Notes: a model not told the origin generated them from the letters alone. Positions 17,361-25,583 are shown, counted from the stretch's first letter. The stretch is DNA of 64,000 bases from Vagococcus fluvialis bH819 (GCF_900163795.1 NZ_FWFD01000013.1:144850-208849), one strand, 5' to 3'. Numbers and translations are program-made.

Positions 17361-17388
17361 GATGACAATAATTAGTACAAATAGGAAT

Positions 17389-17457
17389 GGATTTACGAAG
17401 AAGTAAATTCGACTTGCAAAGGCGCAAAAAGATGAAAGTTCTTTTTGCGTCTTTTTT
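17389..17457 (+). promoter_or_regulatory. EutV (ANTAR) antitermination leader with terminator
   Basis: Hairpin 1 is GGATTTAC[GAAGAA]GTAAATTC at 17389-17410. Hairpin 2 is TTGC[AAAGGC]GCAA at 17414-17427, whose hexaloop has the A1/G4 pattern of EutV targets. The terminator GGCGCAAAAAG/CTTTTTGCGTC (17421-17451) plus six T residues uses the same bases as hairpin 2, so the two are mutually exclusive. This is the established EutV mechanism: phosphorylated EutV dimer holds both hairpins and prevents termination. Loop 1 has G rather than A at position 1. Confidence 0.75.
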
Positions 17458-17472
17458 GTTAGGAGGAAAAGC

Positions 17473-18585
17473 ATGAAGGTAGTAGAAAAATATAAGTTAC
17501 CATCAGGAGTTGAGTTGAAAAACAGACTTTTTTTTGCACCAATTTCAACGATGGAGGATGCCTTAGATGGAAAAATAACAGAAAATGAATTGGCCTTTTT
17601 TAGACAAAGAACGGGTAAAGTTGGTGCGATAGTCGTGGCATCAGCTTATGTATCACAAAATGGTCGTGGCTATGGAAATAATATTAGTATCAGCCATGAT
17701 CGGTTTATTCCAAGTTTAAGTAAAATTGCTCAGACTATCCAAAAAAATGAAACGAAGGCCATTTTACAAATTTATCATGGAGGAGCCAATGCTAAAAGAA
17801 GAGATAATACGGATCTTCTTTACTGTGTAAGTCATCAATCAACTTATTTAGAAGGAAGTAATGACTATCATGAATTGACTGAGACGGAGATTCAAAAAAA
17901 TATTTCTGATTACTCTAAGGCAATTCTAAGAGCAGTAAAAGCAGGTTTTGACGGTGTTGAACTTCACGTTGCTAATTCTTATCTACCTAATCAGTTTTTA
18001 TTACCAAATTGGAATTTACGGAATGATCAATGGGGTGGGAGTCTTAGAAAAAGAGTGAAATTTACTGAAGAGATTATCAAAGCATCACTCAGGGTTATTC
18101 AAGAGAATAAAGAGACACCTTTTGCATTAGGTATTCGTTTTTCACTTGAAGATACGATGTTAATGGAGGATAATGAAAGAGAGAAATCTTTTAAAGAATC
18201 ATTAGCCATTTTAAAAATCCTTGATCAACTAGGGTTAGACTACATTCATTTGACGAGTTCTGATTGTTTAGCCAAAAAAGAGTTAAATAATAATTCCTTT
18301 GATTTGTTAGAAATTATCAAACAAGTAGTAATCAAGACGCCTGTAATTAGCTCTGGAAATTTACTGCAATCAGAATCAGTTGAGCAAGCTTTACAGCATA
18401 CCGAATTAGCATCAGCATGTAGACCCTTTATTTTTGTTCCGAATTGGGCTGAAAAAATTGTGAATCAAGAAGAAGTTATATTACCAGAAAAATTATTAAC
18501 TGGAGAAACCAGGCAAACTTACAATATTCCAAGAAACTTATGGCGAGGTATTTTAGAAACACCAGATTGGTATTTATATCGCTAA
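17473..18585 (+). CDS. Old-yellow-enzyme family NADH:flavin oxidoreductase
   Basis: FMN enzyme of 370 aa with a TIM-barrel, recognisable from NRLFFAPIST at the start, ILQIYHGG, GVELHVANSYLPNQFL and the phosphate-side motif NDQWGGSLRKRVKF. Members reduce activated C=C bonds with NAD(P)H. The short 2,4-dienoyl-CoA reductase-like C-terminal extension with Fe-S and a second flavin domain is absent. It is the first gene after an ANTAR-controlled leader and is followed by eutS after 40 nt, so it is expressed with the ethanolamine compartment. No encapsulation helix is visible at either end. Its substrate and its link to ethanolamine are unknown; it is not among the standard eut genes I know. Confidence 0.85.
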   Translation: MKVVEKYKLPSGVELKNRLFFAPISTMEDALDGKITENELAFFRQRTGKVGAIVVASAYVSQNGRGYGNNISISHDRFIPSLSKIAQTIQKNETKAILQIYHGGANAKRRDNTDLLYCVSHQSTYLEGSNDYHELTETEIQKNISDYSKAILRAVKAGFDGVELHVANSYLPNQFLLPNWNLRNDQWGGSLRKRVKFTEEIIKASLRVIQENKETPFALGIRFSLEDTMLMEDNEREKSFKESLAILKILDQLGLDYIHLTSSDCLAKKELNNNSFDLLEIIKQVVIKTPVISSGNLLQSESVEQALQHTELASACRPFIFVPNWAEKIVNQEEVILPEKLLTGETRQTYNIPRNLWRGILETPDWYLYR

Positions 18586-18625
18586 AGTAGATAAAAAATA
18601 GAAATGAAGTTAAGAGGAAATTAAA

Positions 18626-18970
18626 ATGTCAGAAAAAATGAGAGTTATTCAAGAATCAGTACCAGGTCGTCAAATAACCATCGCGCATGTAATCGCTAGT
18701 CCAGACCAAAGAGTCTATGAAAAAATAGGCCTTTTTGATTGTGAAAGAGAAGCTTTAGGTATTTTAACTATAACGCCAGGAGAAGCAGCTATTGTCGCAG
18801 CAGATGTGGCTTCAAAGGCAGCTGCAGTTAAGGTAGCTTTTATGGATCGATTTAGCGGGACGGTTGTCTTAGCAGGTGATGTGACTGCAGTTGAAGCAAG
18901 TATGGAAATGGTCAATCAAACATTGAATGAGTTGTTACACATTTCAAGTACACCTGTTACAAAATCATAA
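18626..18970 (+). CDS. EutS shell protein
   Basis: Circularly permuted BMC-domain hexamer subunit of 114 aa, with the typical start VIQESVPGRQITIAHVIASP and the later DRFSGTVVLAGDV. EutS hexamers are bent in Enterobacteria and are thought to form shell edges. Start ATG preceded by AGAGGAAAT. It lies between the old-yellow-enzyme gene and eutP. A second, equally long EutS is encoded at 21663. Confidence 0.92.
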   Translation: MSEKMRVIQESVPGRQITIAHVIASPDQRVYEKIGLFDCEREALGILTITPGEAAIVAADVASKAAAVKVAFMDRFSGTVVLAGDVTAVEASMEMVNQTLNELLHISSTPVTKS

Positions 18971-18989
18971 AAAGTAAGTGGGACTAATC

Positions 18990-19430
18990 ATGAAAAAAAT
19001 TATGTTTATAGGTGCGGTTGGCACAGGAAAAACAACTTTGACCCAAAGAATCCAAGGTCATGATATTACATATCAGAAAACCCAAGCAATTGAAGCAAGT
19101 AAGTTTATAGTGGATACACCAGGTGAGTTCGTTCAAAGAAGACAATTTTATAGTGCACTACAAGTAACATCAAGTAGTGTGGATTGTATCGGAATTCTCC
19201 AAAGTGTAGATGAAAAATTTAATACTTTTCCACCGGGTTTTGGCTCAATGTTTTCAAAACCGGTTATTGGAATCATTACTAAAATGGATAAAACAGATGA
19301 TCCAGAGTTAATCAAAAGAGCGGAACAATCGCTAAGAAATTCAGGAGCAAGACAAATTTTTAGAGTGTCTTCTGTTGAGGACGAAGGTATGGAGGAACTC
19401 TTAGCTTATTTGGAATATGAGGAGGAATAG
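18990..19430 (+). CDS. EutP, P-loop protein
   Basis: Small Ras-like P-loop protein of 146 aa: Walker A GAVGTGKTTL near residue 7, DTPGEF (switch II/Walker B region) and the TKMD guanine-type motif. EutP/PduV proteins accompany BMC loci, and EutP has been reported to have acetate kinase activity in Salmonella. I use the ATG at 18990 because the protein then starts MKKIMFIGAVG; the in-frame GTG at 18978 has no better ribosome site. It ends 2 nt before the adenosyltransferase. Confidence 0.85.
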   Translation: MKKIMFIGAVGTGKTTLTQRIQGHDITYQKTQAIEASKFIVDTPGEFVQRRQFYSALQVTSSSVDCIGILQSVDEKFNTFPPGFGSMFSKPVIGIITKMDKTDDPELIKRAEQSLRNSGARQIFRVSSVEDEGMEELLAYLEYEEE

Positions 19431-19432
19431 GA

Positions 19433-19996
19433 ATGGCTAAAATATATACTAAAACTGGTGACAAAGGTGAAACTAGCATTATAGGTGGCGAAAAGATGGC
19501 TAAATGCTCTAACAGAGTAGAAGCATATGGAACGATTGATGAACTTAATTCCTTTATTGGCATTGTTGTCAGTCACATGAAAAATAGCCAAGACGTAAAG
19601 AAAGATTTAGCTGAAATTCAACAAATTTTATTTGATTGTGGTACAGATATGGCCACACCTAATAGTACAAAAGGTTATCGAACAGCAAAAGAATCAACAA
19701 CTTGGTTAGAAGAATGTATTGATAAGTATCTAATCTCACCACCACCAATTACTGAATTTATTATCCCAGGAGGAGATCCAGTAGCAAGTGAACTTCATTT
19801 TGCTAGAACGATTGCCCGAAGAGCTGAAAGAATCGTTGTTGCAACAAGTTTAGAAGCAGAAATTAACCCAGAAGTTTTAAAATTTTTAAATCGTCTATCA
19901 GATTATTTCTTTGCAGCAGCTCGCTTAATTAATTATCGAGAAAATCGTTCAGATGTTAGTTATCGAAGAAATAGCCAAGTATTTTATAATGATTAA
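19433..19996 (+). CDS. PduO-type ATP:cob(I)alamin adenosyltransferase
   Basis: Enzyme of 187 aa that attaches the 5'-deoxyadenosyl group to cob(I)alamin, making the cofactor of EutBC. It has the N-terminal ATP-binding sequence YTKTGDKGETSI, RVEAYGTIDELNSFIG, and the C-terminal RTIARRAER and FLNRLSDYFFAAARLIN, all hallmarks of the PduO family. GGAGG precedes the ATG. It closes the first eut transcript before the riboswitch RNA. A paralogue is encoded at 54564. Confidence 0.92.
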   Translation: MAKIYTKTGDKGETSIIGGEKMAKCSNRVEAYGTIDELNSFIGIVVSHMKNSQDVKKDLAEIQQILFDCGTDMATPNSTKGYRTAKESTTWLEECIDKYLISPPPITEFIIPGGDPVASELHFARTIARRAERIVVATSLEAEINPEVLKFLNRLSDYFFAAARLINYRENRSDVSYRRNSQVFYND

Positions 19997-20026
19997 TGAA
20001 TCGGTTACATTTTTACTTCAAAAGTA

Positions 20027-20055
20027 TTGTCACGAGTAGAGTAATATGTTAATAT
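20027..20055 (+). promoter_or_regulatory. Promoter of the riboswitch RNA (EutX-like)
   Basis: TTGTCA (20027-20032), 17-nt spacer, TAATAT (20050-20055). The predicted start near 20062 is just upstream of the cobalamin aptamer, so the RNA can be made independently of the preceding genes. Confidence 0.65.
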
Positions 20056-20061
20056 CTACAC

Positions 20062-20385
20062 ATAGATTAAAATTTTCCTCTCTAAATGGAACTTTGGTGA
20101 AAATCCAAGACGGTCCCGCCACTGTAATAAGCATAATGCTTTAAGTCAGGTCTTTTTAGAAAGTTAAAAATTGGTACTTACTGTTTCGTGGTAGAACAGT
20201 GGGAGTTAGAAGACCAAAACGTAACGTATTCTAACATTTAGCCGCTTGTTTTATTGACAGTGCGTACCAATAGTCGATACTGAAAAAAACACAATGAATC
20301 GTGTTTTTAATAAAACAGCAGGCAAATGGAGAAACTTACTTCTGGTAGGTTGTAGCACAAAGGGGTGCTATCCTTGCCTTTTTTG
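20062..20385 (+). ncRNA. EutX/Rli55-type cobalamin riboswitch RNA
   Basis: The aptamer is clear from GGTGAAAATCC, GGTCCCGCCACTGTAA (about 20096-20127) and AGTCAGGTC, with long-range pairing of TTGGTAC (20171-20177) to GTACCAA (20264-20270). An early terminator AAAAACAC/GTGTTTTT (20285-20308) follows, then a hairpin GTAGCAC[AAAGGG]GTGCTAT at 20352-20371 whose loop fits the EutV consensus, and a closing stem AGGCAA (20320-20325)/TTGCCT (20374-20379) with a T-run. In Enterococcus and Listeria the same arrangement makes an RNA that titrates EutV unless adenosylcobalamin causes early termination. The second EutV hairpin is less clear here (20334-20350 has a 5-nt loop). Confidence 0.85.
20285..20312 (+). 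terminator. Riboswitch-associated early terminator
   Basis: AAAAACAC (20285-20292), loop of 8 nt, GTGTTTTT (20301-20308); the T-run lies in the 3' arm. It sits directly after the aptamer and before the EutV-type hairpin, where cofactor binding would have to end transcription. Confidence 0.6.
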
Positions 20386-20406
20386 TTTTCTAATTAATAT
20401 AATAGT

Positions 20407-20465
20407 TGGCAATGATGCTACCGAAAACTCCTTGTTAAGAAGGTATTTTTCTGGTGGTTTTTTTT
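20407..20465 (+). promoter_or_regulatory. eutG leader: hexaloop hairpin overlapping a terminator
   Basis: TGGC[AATGAT]GCTA at 20407-20420 has the A1/G4 hexaloop expected for EutV. Its 3' arm runs into the terminator ACCGAAAA (20420-20427)/TTTTC-T-GGT (20447-20455), which has an inner CCTT/AAGG stem and eight T residues (20458-20465). The nearest candidate for a first hairpin is the AAAGGG loop in the upstream RNA, some 35 nt away. The eutG ribosome site follows at once. Confidence 0.6.
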
Positions 20466-20483
20466 ATTATCGGAGGTGGAAAT

Positions 20484-21596
20484 ATGAAACAGATAAAATT
20501 TGGAACAGAGATTTATATTGGTAGTGATGCACTAAGCTTCTTGCAAACATTTGAAAATGAACGCTTATGTATCGTAACAGATAAGTTTATGGTTGAATCT
20601 GATATCATTAAATATGTAACAAATGAAATCAATGATACCAATACTTATGAAATTTTTACAGATATTGTACCAGATCCAACAATTGAAAACGTCGTGAGTG
20701 GTGTTGAAAAATTAGCACAGTTTAAACCAAGCCAAGTGATAGCGTTTGGTGGCGGATCAGCTATTGATGCAGCTAAAGCAATTAAATTAATGGGGATTGA
20801 GTTAAACCTGATTAACGCTGCTAAATTAATCATTATTCCAACAACAAGTGGGACAGGCTCAGAAGTGACTAATTTCTCAGTAATTACTAACAAAAAAGAA
20901 AATTTGAAGTACCCTTTAGTGGATGAGAGACTTCAACCGGATGTGGCAATACTAGATCCGCGCCTAGTAAAAACAGCTCCCCCAGTGATTACAGCAGATA
21001 CTGGTATGGATGTCTTAACACATGCTCTAGAAGCTTATGTTTCCACAGAAGCGACTGTTTTCTCAGATGCTTTAGCAGAAAAAGCTGTAGAATTGATTTT
21101 CGATTACTTAGTCCGAGCTTATAAAAATGGTGACGATTTGGAAGCTAGAGAGCAAGTTCATTATGCGTCATGTTTGGCAGGACTTGCGTTTAATCAAGCC
21201 TCATTAGGTTTATGCCATGGAATTGCTCATACAATTGGTGGAAAATTGCATCTAGCTCACGGTCGAATCAATGGCGTGTTATTACCGTCAATTGTTCAAT
21301 ACAATGGTAATGAAAGTCAAAGAGCGTTAGAAAGATATGCTCATTTAGCCAAAAAACAAGGGCTGTCTAATTCAAAAGGTAAAATGGGTGTTAGAAACTT
21401 AATAAACGAAATTGTTGATTTGAGATCTAAGCTAAATATGCCTAGTAACTTTATTGAAGCAGGACTTACAAAAGAAGATATTGCACCAATTATAGGTCAA
21501 GTGAGTGAGCAAGCATTATTGGACCCAACAACTAAAACAAATCCAAAAGCACCAACAGCAGAAGATGTTAGAAAGATTGTAACAAATTTATTTTGA
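20484..21596 (+). CDS. EutG, iron-type alcohol dehydrogenase
   Basis: NADH-dependent acetaldehyde reductase of 370 aa from the iron-containing (group III) alcohol dehydrogenase family, which recycles NAD+ inside the compartment. The NAD site is FGGGSAIDAAKAI, TTSGTGSEVT follows, and metal ligands are expected in LTHALEAYVS and CHGIAHTIGG...HLAHG. I place the start at ATG 20484 after CGGAGGTGG; the longer frame from 20454 runs through the terminator and its ribosome site. Controlled by the hairpins just upstream. An internal promoter begins over its stop codon. Confidence 0.9.
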   Translation: MKQIKFGTEIYIGSDALSFLQTFENERLCIVTDKFMVESDIIKYVTNEINDTNTYEIFTDIVPDPTIENVVSGVEKLAQFKPSQVIAFGGGSAIDAAKAIKLMGIELNLINAAKLIIIPTTSGTGSEVTNFSVITNKKENLKYPLVDERLQPDVAILDPRLVKTAPPVITADTGMDVLTHALEAYVSTEATVFSDALAEKAVELIFDYLVRAYKNGDDLEAREQVHYASCLAGLAFNQASLGLCHGIAHTIGGKLHLAHGRINGVLLPSIVQYNGNESQRALERYAHLAKKQGLSNSKGKMGVRNLINEIVDLRSKLNMPSNFIEAGLTKEDIAPIIGQVSEQALLDPTTKTNPKAPTAEDVRKIVTNLF

Positions 21597-21622
21597 TAAT
21601 TAGGTGATTTTGGGGGTATAAT
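21593..21622 (+). promoter_or_regulatory. Promoter of eutS2-eutV-eutW
   Basis: TTGATA (21593-21598), 18-nt spacer, TATAAT (21617-21622), with the -35 lying over the eutG stop. No terminator or hexaloop follows, which suits basal expression of the sensor pair independent of EutV. Confidence 0.65.
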
Positions 21623-21662
21623 ACTTTTATAGAGAGAAGTAAAAGTAGAAAGGATGAGCGGC

Positions 21663-22007
21663 TTGGAAGAAAAACAACGATTGATTCAAGAATATGTTCC
21701 GGGTAAACAGATAACGATGGCTCATATTATCGCTAATCCAACTCAAGATAGTTATGATAAGCTAGGTTTGGCTAATGAAGGCTACAGCTCAATTGGTATT
21801 TTAACCATTTCACCAAGCGAGGCTACCATTATAGCAGTTGATTGTGCTTTAAAATCAGGAGATGTTGAGATTGGTTTTATCGATCGATTTAGTGGAACGG
21901 TTATTCTAACAGGAGATTTGTCTTCAATGGAATCCGCGTTCTCTGATACTCTTAGATTTTTAGAAGAAACTTTAGATTTTGCTAGTACTGTTGTCACCAA
22001 AACATAG
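21663..22007 (+). CDS. Second EutS-type shell protein
   Basis: Permuted BMC protein with the same fold signature as the first EutS ([33 protein letters not shown]). From the TTG at 21663 the protein is 114 aa, exactly the length of the other copy and aligned from the first residue. AAAGG at 21649-21653 is 9 nt away, whereas the ATG at 21654 would touch it. It is co-transcribed with the regulators eutV and eutW, not with the other shell genes. Confidence 0.88.
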   Translation: MEEKQRLIQEYVPGKQITMAHIIANPTQDSYDKLGLANEGYSSIGILTISPSEATIIAVDCALKSGDVEIGFIDRFSGTVILTGDLSSMESAFSDTLRFLEETLDFASTVVTKT

Positions 22008-22051
22008 ATGTTTTGATAAAAGTAAAATGATAAAAGCTAGGAGTGAAGCTC

Positions 22052-22624
22052 GTGAAAGGAAAAATTATCATTGTCGATGATGAACCTCTTACAAGAGTAG
22101 ACTTAAGAGACATGTTAGAAATAGAAAACTATGATGTTGTCGGTGAGGCTGCAGATGGTTTTGAGGCAATTGAATTAGCGAAGAAATATCGCCCTGATTT
22201 AATTATTATGGATGTTCAAATGCCTTTACTTGATGGCTTAAGTGCTGGGAAAAAAATTATGACAGAAAGATTAGCTAGCTCCATATTAATGTTAACTGCC
22301 TACAGCGATGTCAATAATCGTCAAAAAGCAATGGCATTTGGTGCAGCCGGATATCTAGTAAAACCGCTAGATGAAAAGTCATTTATACCGATGGTTGAGA
22401 TGGCTATCACTAAGGGAAATCAAGTTGAAAGACTTGAAAAAAATGTCGATAAACTATCTGAAAAATTAGAACAGCGTAAGTTGATTGAAAAAGCTAAAGG
22501 TATTTTGATGGCCAAGCAATCACTTAGTGAAGAAGATGCGTATCAACAAATACGTAAATTAAGTATGGATAAAAGATGTCCAATGATCGATGTAGCAGAG
22601 ATGCTTGTGCTAGCTAATGATTGA
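22052..22624 (+). CDS. EutV, ANTAR-domain response regulator
   Basis: RNA-binding antitermination regulator of 190 aa. The receiver domain (1-120) has DD at 9-10 and phospho-acceptor Asp54 in LIIMDVQMP; a coiled linker leads to the ANTAR domain (about 125-190) with LIEKAKGILMAKQSLSEEDAY. Phosphorylated by EutW in response to ethanolamine, it dimerises on paired hexaloop hairpins and prevents termination; several such leaders occur in this window. I use the second GTG (22052), because the upstream GTG (22043) lies inside the Shine-Dalgarno. Overlaps eutW by 8 nt. Confidence 0.92.
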   Translation: MKGKIIIVDDEPLTRVDLRDMLEIENYDVVGEAADGFEAIELAKKYRPDLIIMDVQMPLLDGLSAGKKIMTERLASSILMLTAYSDVNNRQKAMAFGAAGYLVKPLDEKSFIPMVEMAITKGNQVERLEKNVDKLSEKLEQRKLIEKAKGILMAKQSLSEEDAYQQIRKLSMDKRCPMIDVAEMLVLAND

Positions 22625-24032
22625 ATCAAGAATTCGTGAATTAAGCCAAAAATACTCTAGTCTAAGCGAATCAGATATTGATGAGTTAATCAAAGAAGCC
22701 AATCGAATTGAAGAAACGATGAAATATCGTGAAGAGGATGTTTTTATTGATATATTGTCTGATGTAACGGATGAAGCGGTCGTTGTCTACCATCGCAAAC
22801 CATGTGTAAACGAGTCAATATACAGTGAAGATGTTGTTGGAAAAATCGCAAAAAGACTTAATGAACCTGGGGTATATCGTACCTTTGAAACAGCTCTAAT
22901 CACAGAAGGACTTCTTGCAAAGACGCAAGAGAATCATTGGATTAGACAAAAAGTTTTTCCTTTACGTAATAATAAAGAAACAATTGGTGTTCTGATCGTA
23001 GAATTTCCAGTCAAGGAAATCAGAGGTGAGACTATCACTGAAAATTCTCAAAAAAGTCTGGGATGTGTAGATGCTAGTACATTGTTTTACAAATCATTAA
23101 TGGATAATTTAGATGAAGCTATTTTGATATTTGACGCGAATGGTTATCTAGAGATGAATAATGAAGTAGCTAATAGCTATTATTTTCACTTTGGTTATAT
23201 GGAAAAAATAATTGGACTTCATTATGATAATTTATCCTTAGATACCTCTACTTTTGAACAACTAATTTATTTAAAGGGAACAGATAAATGGAATAGTATT
23301 TCAAAAAAAGAGATAGTTTTTGGTAGTTCACATTTTCAAATGAAACGATTTTTTGATGAAAAATCCGGCATGTTCACAATGATTTTACACGATAAGACAG
23401 AAATTTATAACCGTGAAGTTGAAATTGTGGAAAAATCAGTGGCGATTAAAGAAATTCATCACCGAGTAAAAAATAACTTACAAAGTGTTGTATCACTTTT
23501 GAGGATTCAATCAAGAAGATCGGATAATCAAGAAGTTGTTAAGGTACTTAGAGAGAGTGAGTACCGAATATTAGCTATTGCTGCGACTCATGAGTTACTG
23601 TCAAAAAAAATTGATAATGATATCAGTTTAGCAGAAGTATTAGACGTAACTATTTCTAATTGTTATCGTGCATTTTTAGACAACAAAAAAGTGATTATTG
23701 AAAAAAAAATTGACCCAAGTGTTATTCTAGATAGTGATAAGACGGTAACTGTGGCACTGATAACAAATGAGTTATTACAAAATAGTTTTGAACATGGTTT
23801 TCTAACAGAAAATAAAACAAATAAAATTAAAGTTGAAGTTACTCGATTGGGTGACAATATGGTGTCTGTATCTGTGAAAGATAATGGTGTAGGATATCAT
23901 ACTGGTACTAATAATAAAAGTAGCTTAGGACTAAAAATTGTCACAAGTTATGTCAAAGATAAATTAAGAGGTAAGTTAAAAATTGTTTCTAGCCATGCTG
24001 GAACTTCAACTTACTTTAGTTTTAAAATTTAA
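22617..24032 (+). CDS. EutW, ethanolamine-sensing histidine kinase
   Basis: Soluble sensor kinase of 471 aa without membrane helices. The N-terminal half (about 1-150) matches the sensor input of Firmicute EutW proteins, a PAS-like domain lies at about 160-260 (MDNLDEAILIFDANGY), and the catalytic part is of HisKA_2/HWE type with KEIHHRVKNNLQ and His281 as the likely phosphorylation site, followed by an HATPase domain (NELLQNSFEHGF, DNGVG). It phosphorylates EutV, whose gene overlaps its start. The strong ANTAR leader of eutA follows directly. Confidence 0.9.
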   Translation: MIESRIRELSQKYSSLSESDIDELIKEANRIEETMKYREEDVFIDILSDVTDEAVVVYHRKPCVNESIYSEDVVGKIAKRLNEPGVYRTFETALITEGLLAKTQENHWIRQKVFPLRNNKETIGVLIVEFPVKEIRGETITENSQKSLGCVDASTLFYKSLMDNLDEAILIFDANGYLEMNNEVANSYYFHFGYMEKIIGLHYDNLSLDTSTFEQLIYLKGTDKWNSISKKEIVFGSSHFQMKRFFDEKSGMFTMILHDKTEIYNREVEIVEKSVAIKEIHHRVKNNLQSVVSLLRIQSRRSDNQEVVKVLRESEYRILAIAATHELLSKKIDNDISLAEVLDVTISNCYRAFLDNKKVIIEKKIDPSVILDSDKTVTVALITNELLQNSFEHGFLTENKTNKIKVEVTRLGDNMVSVSVKDNGVGYHTGTNNKSSLGLKIVTSYVKDKLRGKLKIVSSHAGTSTYFSFKI

Positions 24033-24040
24033 TATACTTT

Positions 24041-24116
24041 AAACAATGTTGTTTGGAGATAAAGCAAAGGTGCTTAAGATAATTCTAATTTAATTAGGGT
24101 TATTTTGAGCACTTTT
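24041..24116 (+). promoter_or_regulatory. EutV (ANTAR) antitermination leader of eutA
   Basis: Two hexaloop hairpins, AAAC[AATGTT]GTTT at 24041-24054 and AAGC[AAAGGT]GCTT at 24062-24075, both with A1, A2 and G4. A long terminator-like stem starting AAAGGTGCT (24066-24074) and ending GAGCACTTTT (24107-24116) reuses the bases of the second hairpin. This is the clearest EutV target in the window. It controls eutA and probably all genes to eutJ. I see no obvious promoter between eutW and the hairpins. Confidence 0.8.
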
Positions 24117-24149
24117 AGTTTATAAAAAAATATAGGGAGGAGGAATAAA

Positions 24150-25583
24150 GTGTCAGAAGAAATAGTATTAAGTGTTGGGATTGATTTAGGGACGTCAACG
24201 ACGCAAATGATCATTTCAAAACTGTATATCAAGAATATGGCATCTTCATTTACAATTCCAAGAATTACCATCACGGATAAAGAAGTCGTCTTTAAAAGTG
24301 ATATTATGTTCACTCCTATTTTAGAAAATAATTTAATAGATGCTAAAGCAATTGAAAAATTTGTTAAAACTCAGTATGAACGAGCCAATATAAGTAAAGA
24401 TGACATTCAAATTGGTGCTGTTATCATAACTGGAGAAACAGCCAGAAAAGAGAATTCGAGCAATGTTCTACAAGCATTGAGTGGTTATGCTGGTGATTTT
24501 GTAGTCGCAACTGCTGGTCCTGATTTAGAAAGTATTATTGCAGGACGAGGTGCTGGCGCCCAAACGTATTCAAAAGAGAAACACACAACTGTAGTCAATT
24601 TAGATATTGGTGGCGGTACAACAAATTTAGCCCTGTTTTATGATGATGAAGTTTTTGATACTGGATGTTTAGATATTGGTGGACGTTTAATCAAAGTCAA
24701 TAAACAAACACAAGAAATCCAGTATATTGCCCCAAAAATTAAAGAAATTATATCCAAAGAAAAATTAGGTATAACAGTTGGCCAAAAGACATCACCAGAA
24801 AAATTACAACCGATTATTAAAATAATGGTGAATGTATTAGAGAACAGTGTTGATATTGGAACCAAAAGCCCATACTATGACAGGATTATTACTAACAAAG
24901 GGTTATCCTTTGGTCGAAAAATAGAATCTATTTCATTTTCTGGAGGAGTTGCAGATTGCATCACGAAAGAAAAATTACAGGATCCATTTAGATATGGAGA
25001 TATTGGCTTACTACTGGGACAAGAAATAGCAAATTCAGTTCTTATGACTGAATTTGAGGTAATCGAATCTGTTGAAACAATTAGAGCGACTGTTGTTGGT
25101 GCAGGGTCACATACAGCTGACATAAGTGGTAGCACGATTACTTATAAGAAAGAGATTCTACCAATTAAAAACATGCCTATTTTGAAACTTTCTAGTCAGG
25201 ATGAAAAAGGTCAAAAATCCGATATAGCTGATTCTATTAGGCAGAAAATGAAATGGTATCAGCTAGAAAATGAATTCCAAACAATCGCATTAGGAATTGA
25301 AGGAGAACAAAATCCAACATTCCAAAGAGTGTTAGATTATGCAGAAGCGATTGTTGAAGGTTTAGATGCAATTATTCAAAGACGAGAACCACTTGTTATA
25401 AGTGTTCAACAAGATATGGCTAAAGCGCTAGGACAATGTTTATTCAGTACTTTGCCAAAGGATTATCCTTTTGTTTGTATTGATAGCGTCAAAGTTGAAA
25501 ACGGTGATTATATTGATATCGGAATGCCTGTAGCTAATGGAAATGTGTTACCAGTAGTAGTAAAAACATTGATTTTTAATTAG
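24150..25583 (+). CDS. EutA, ethanolamine ammonia-lyase reactivase
   Basis: Actin/Hsp70-fold ATPase of 477 aa that releases damaged cobalamin from EutBC so that fresh adenosylcobalamin can bind. The phosphate-binding signature GIDLGTSTTQ is near the N-terminus, a second ATPase motif LDIGGGTTNLALF near residue 150, and GGVADCI further on. GTG start with GGGAGGAGG upstream. It is the first gene after the ANTAR leader and directly precedes the lyase genes. Confidence 0.92.
   Translation: MSEEIVLSVGIDLGTSTTQMIISKLYIKNMASSFTIPRITITDKEVVFKSDIMFTPILENNLIDAKAIEKFVKTQYERANISKDDIQIGAVIITGETARKENSSNVLQALSGYAGDFVVATAGPDLESIIAGRGAGAQTYSKEKHTTVVNLDIGGGTTNLALFYDDEVFDTGCLDIGGRLIKVNKQTQEIQYIAPKIKEIISKEKLGITVGQKTSPEKLQPIIKIMVNVLENSVDIGTKSPYYDRIITNKGLSFGRKIESISFSGGVADCITKEKLQDPFRYGDIGLLLGQEIANSVLMTEFEVIESVETIRATVVGAGSHTADISGSTITYKKEILPIKNMPILKLSSQDEKGQKSDIADSIRQKMKWYQLENEFQTIALGIEGEQNPTFQRVLDYAEAIVEGLDAIIQRREPLVISVQQDMAKALGQCLFSTLPKDYPFVCIDSVKVENGDYIDIGMPVANGNVLPVVVKTLIFN

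Noticed and set aside
20374..20403. TTGCCT-18 nt-TATAAT as a private eutG promoter
   Set aside because: Its -35 lies in the terminator of the riboswitch RNA and the start near 20410 would cut the hexaloop hairpin at 20407-20420; kept only as a possibility.
20294..20524. Open frame of 76 codons across the eutG leader
   Set aside because: It runs through riboswitch terminators, the hexaloop hairpins and the eutG ribosome site; the RNA structures explain the sequence better.
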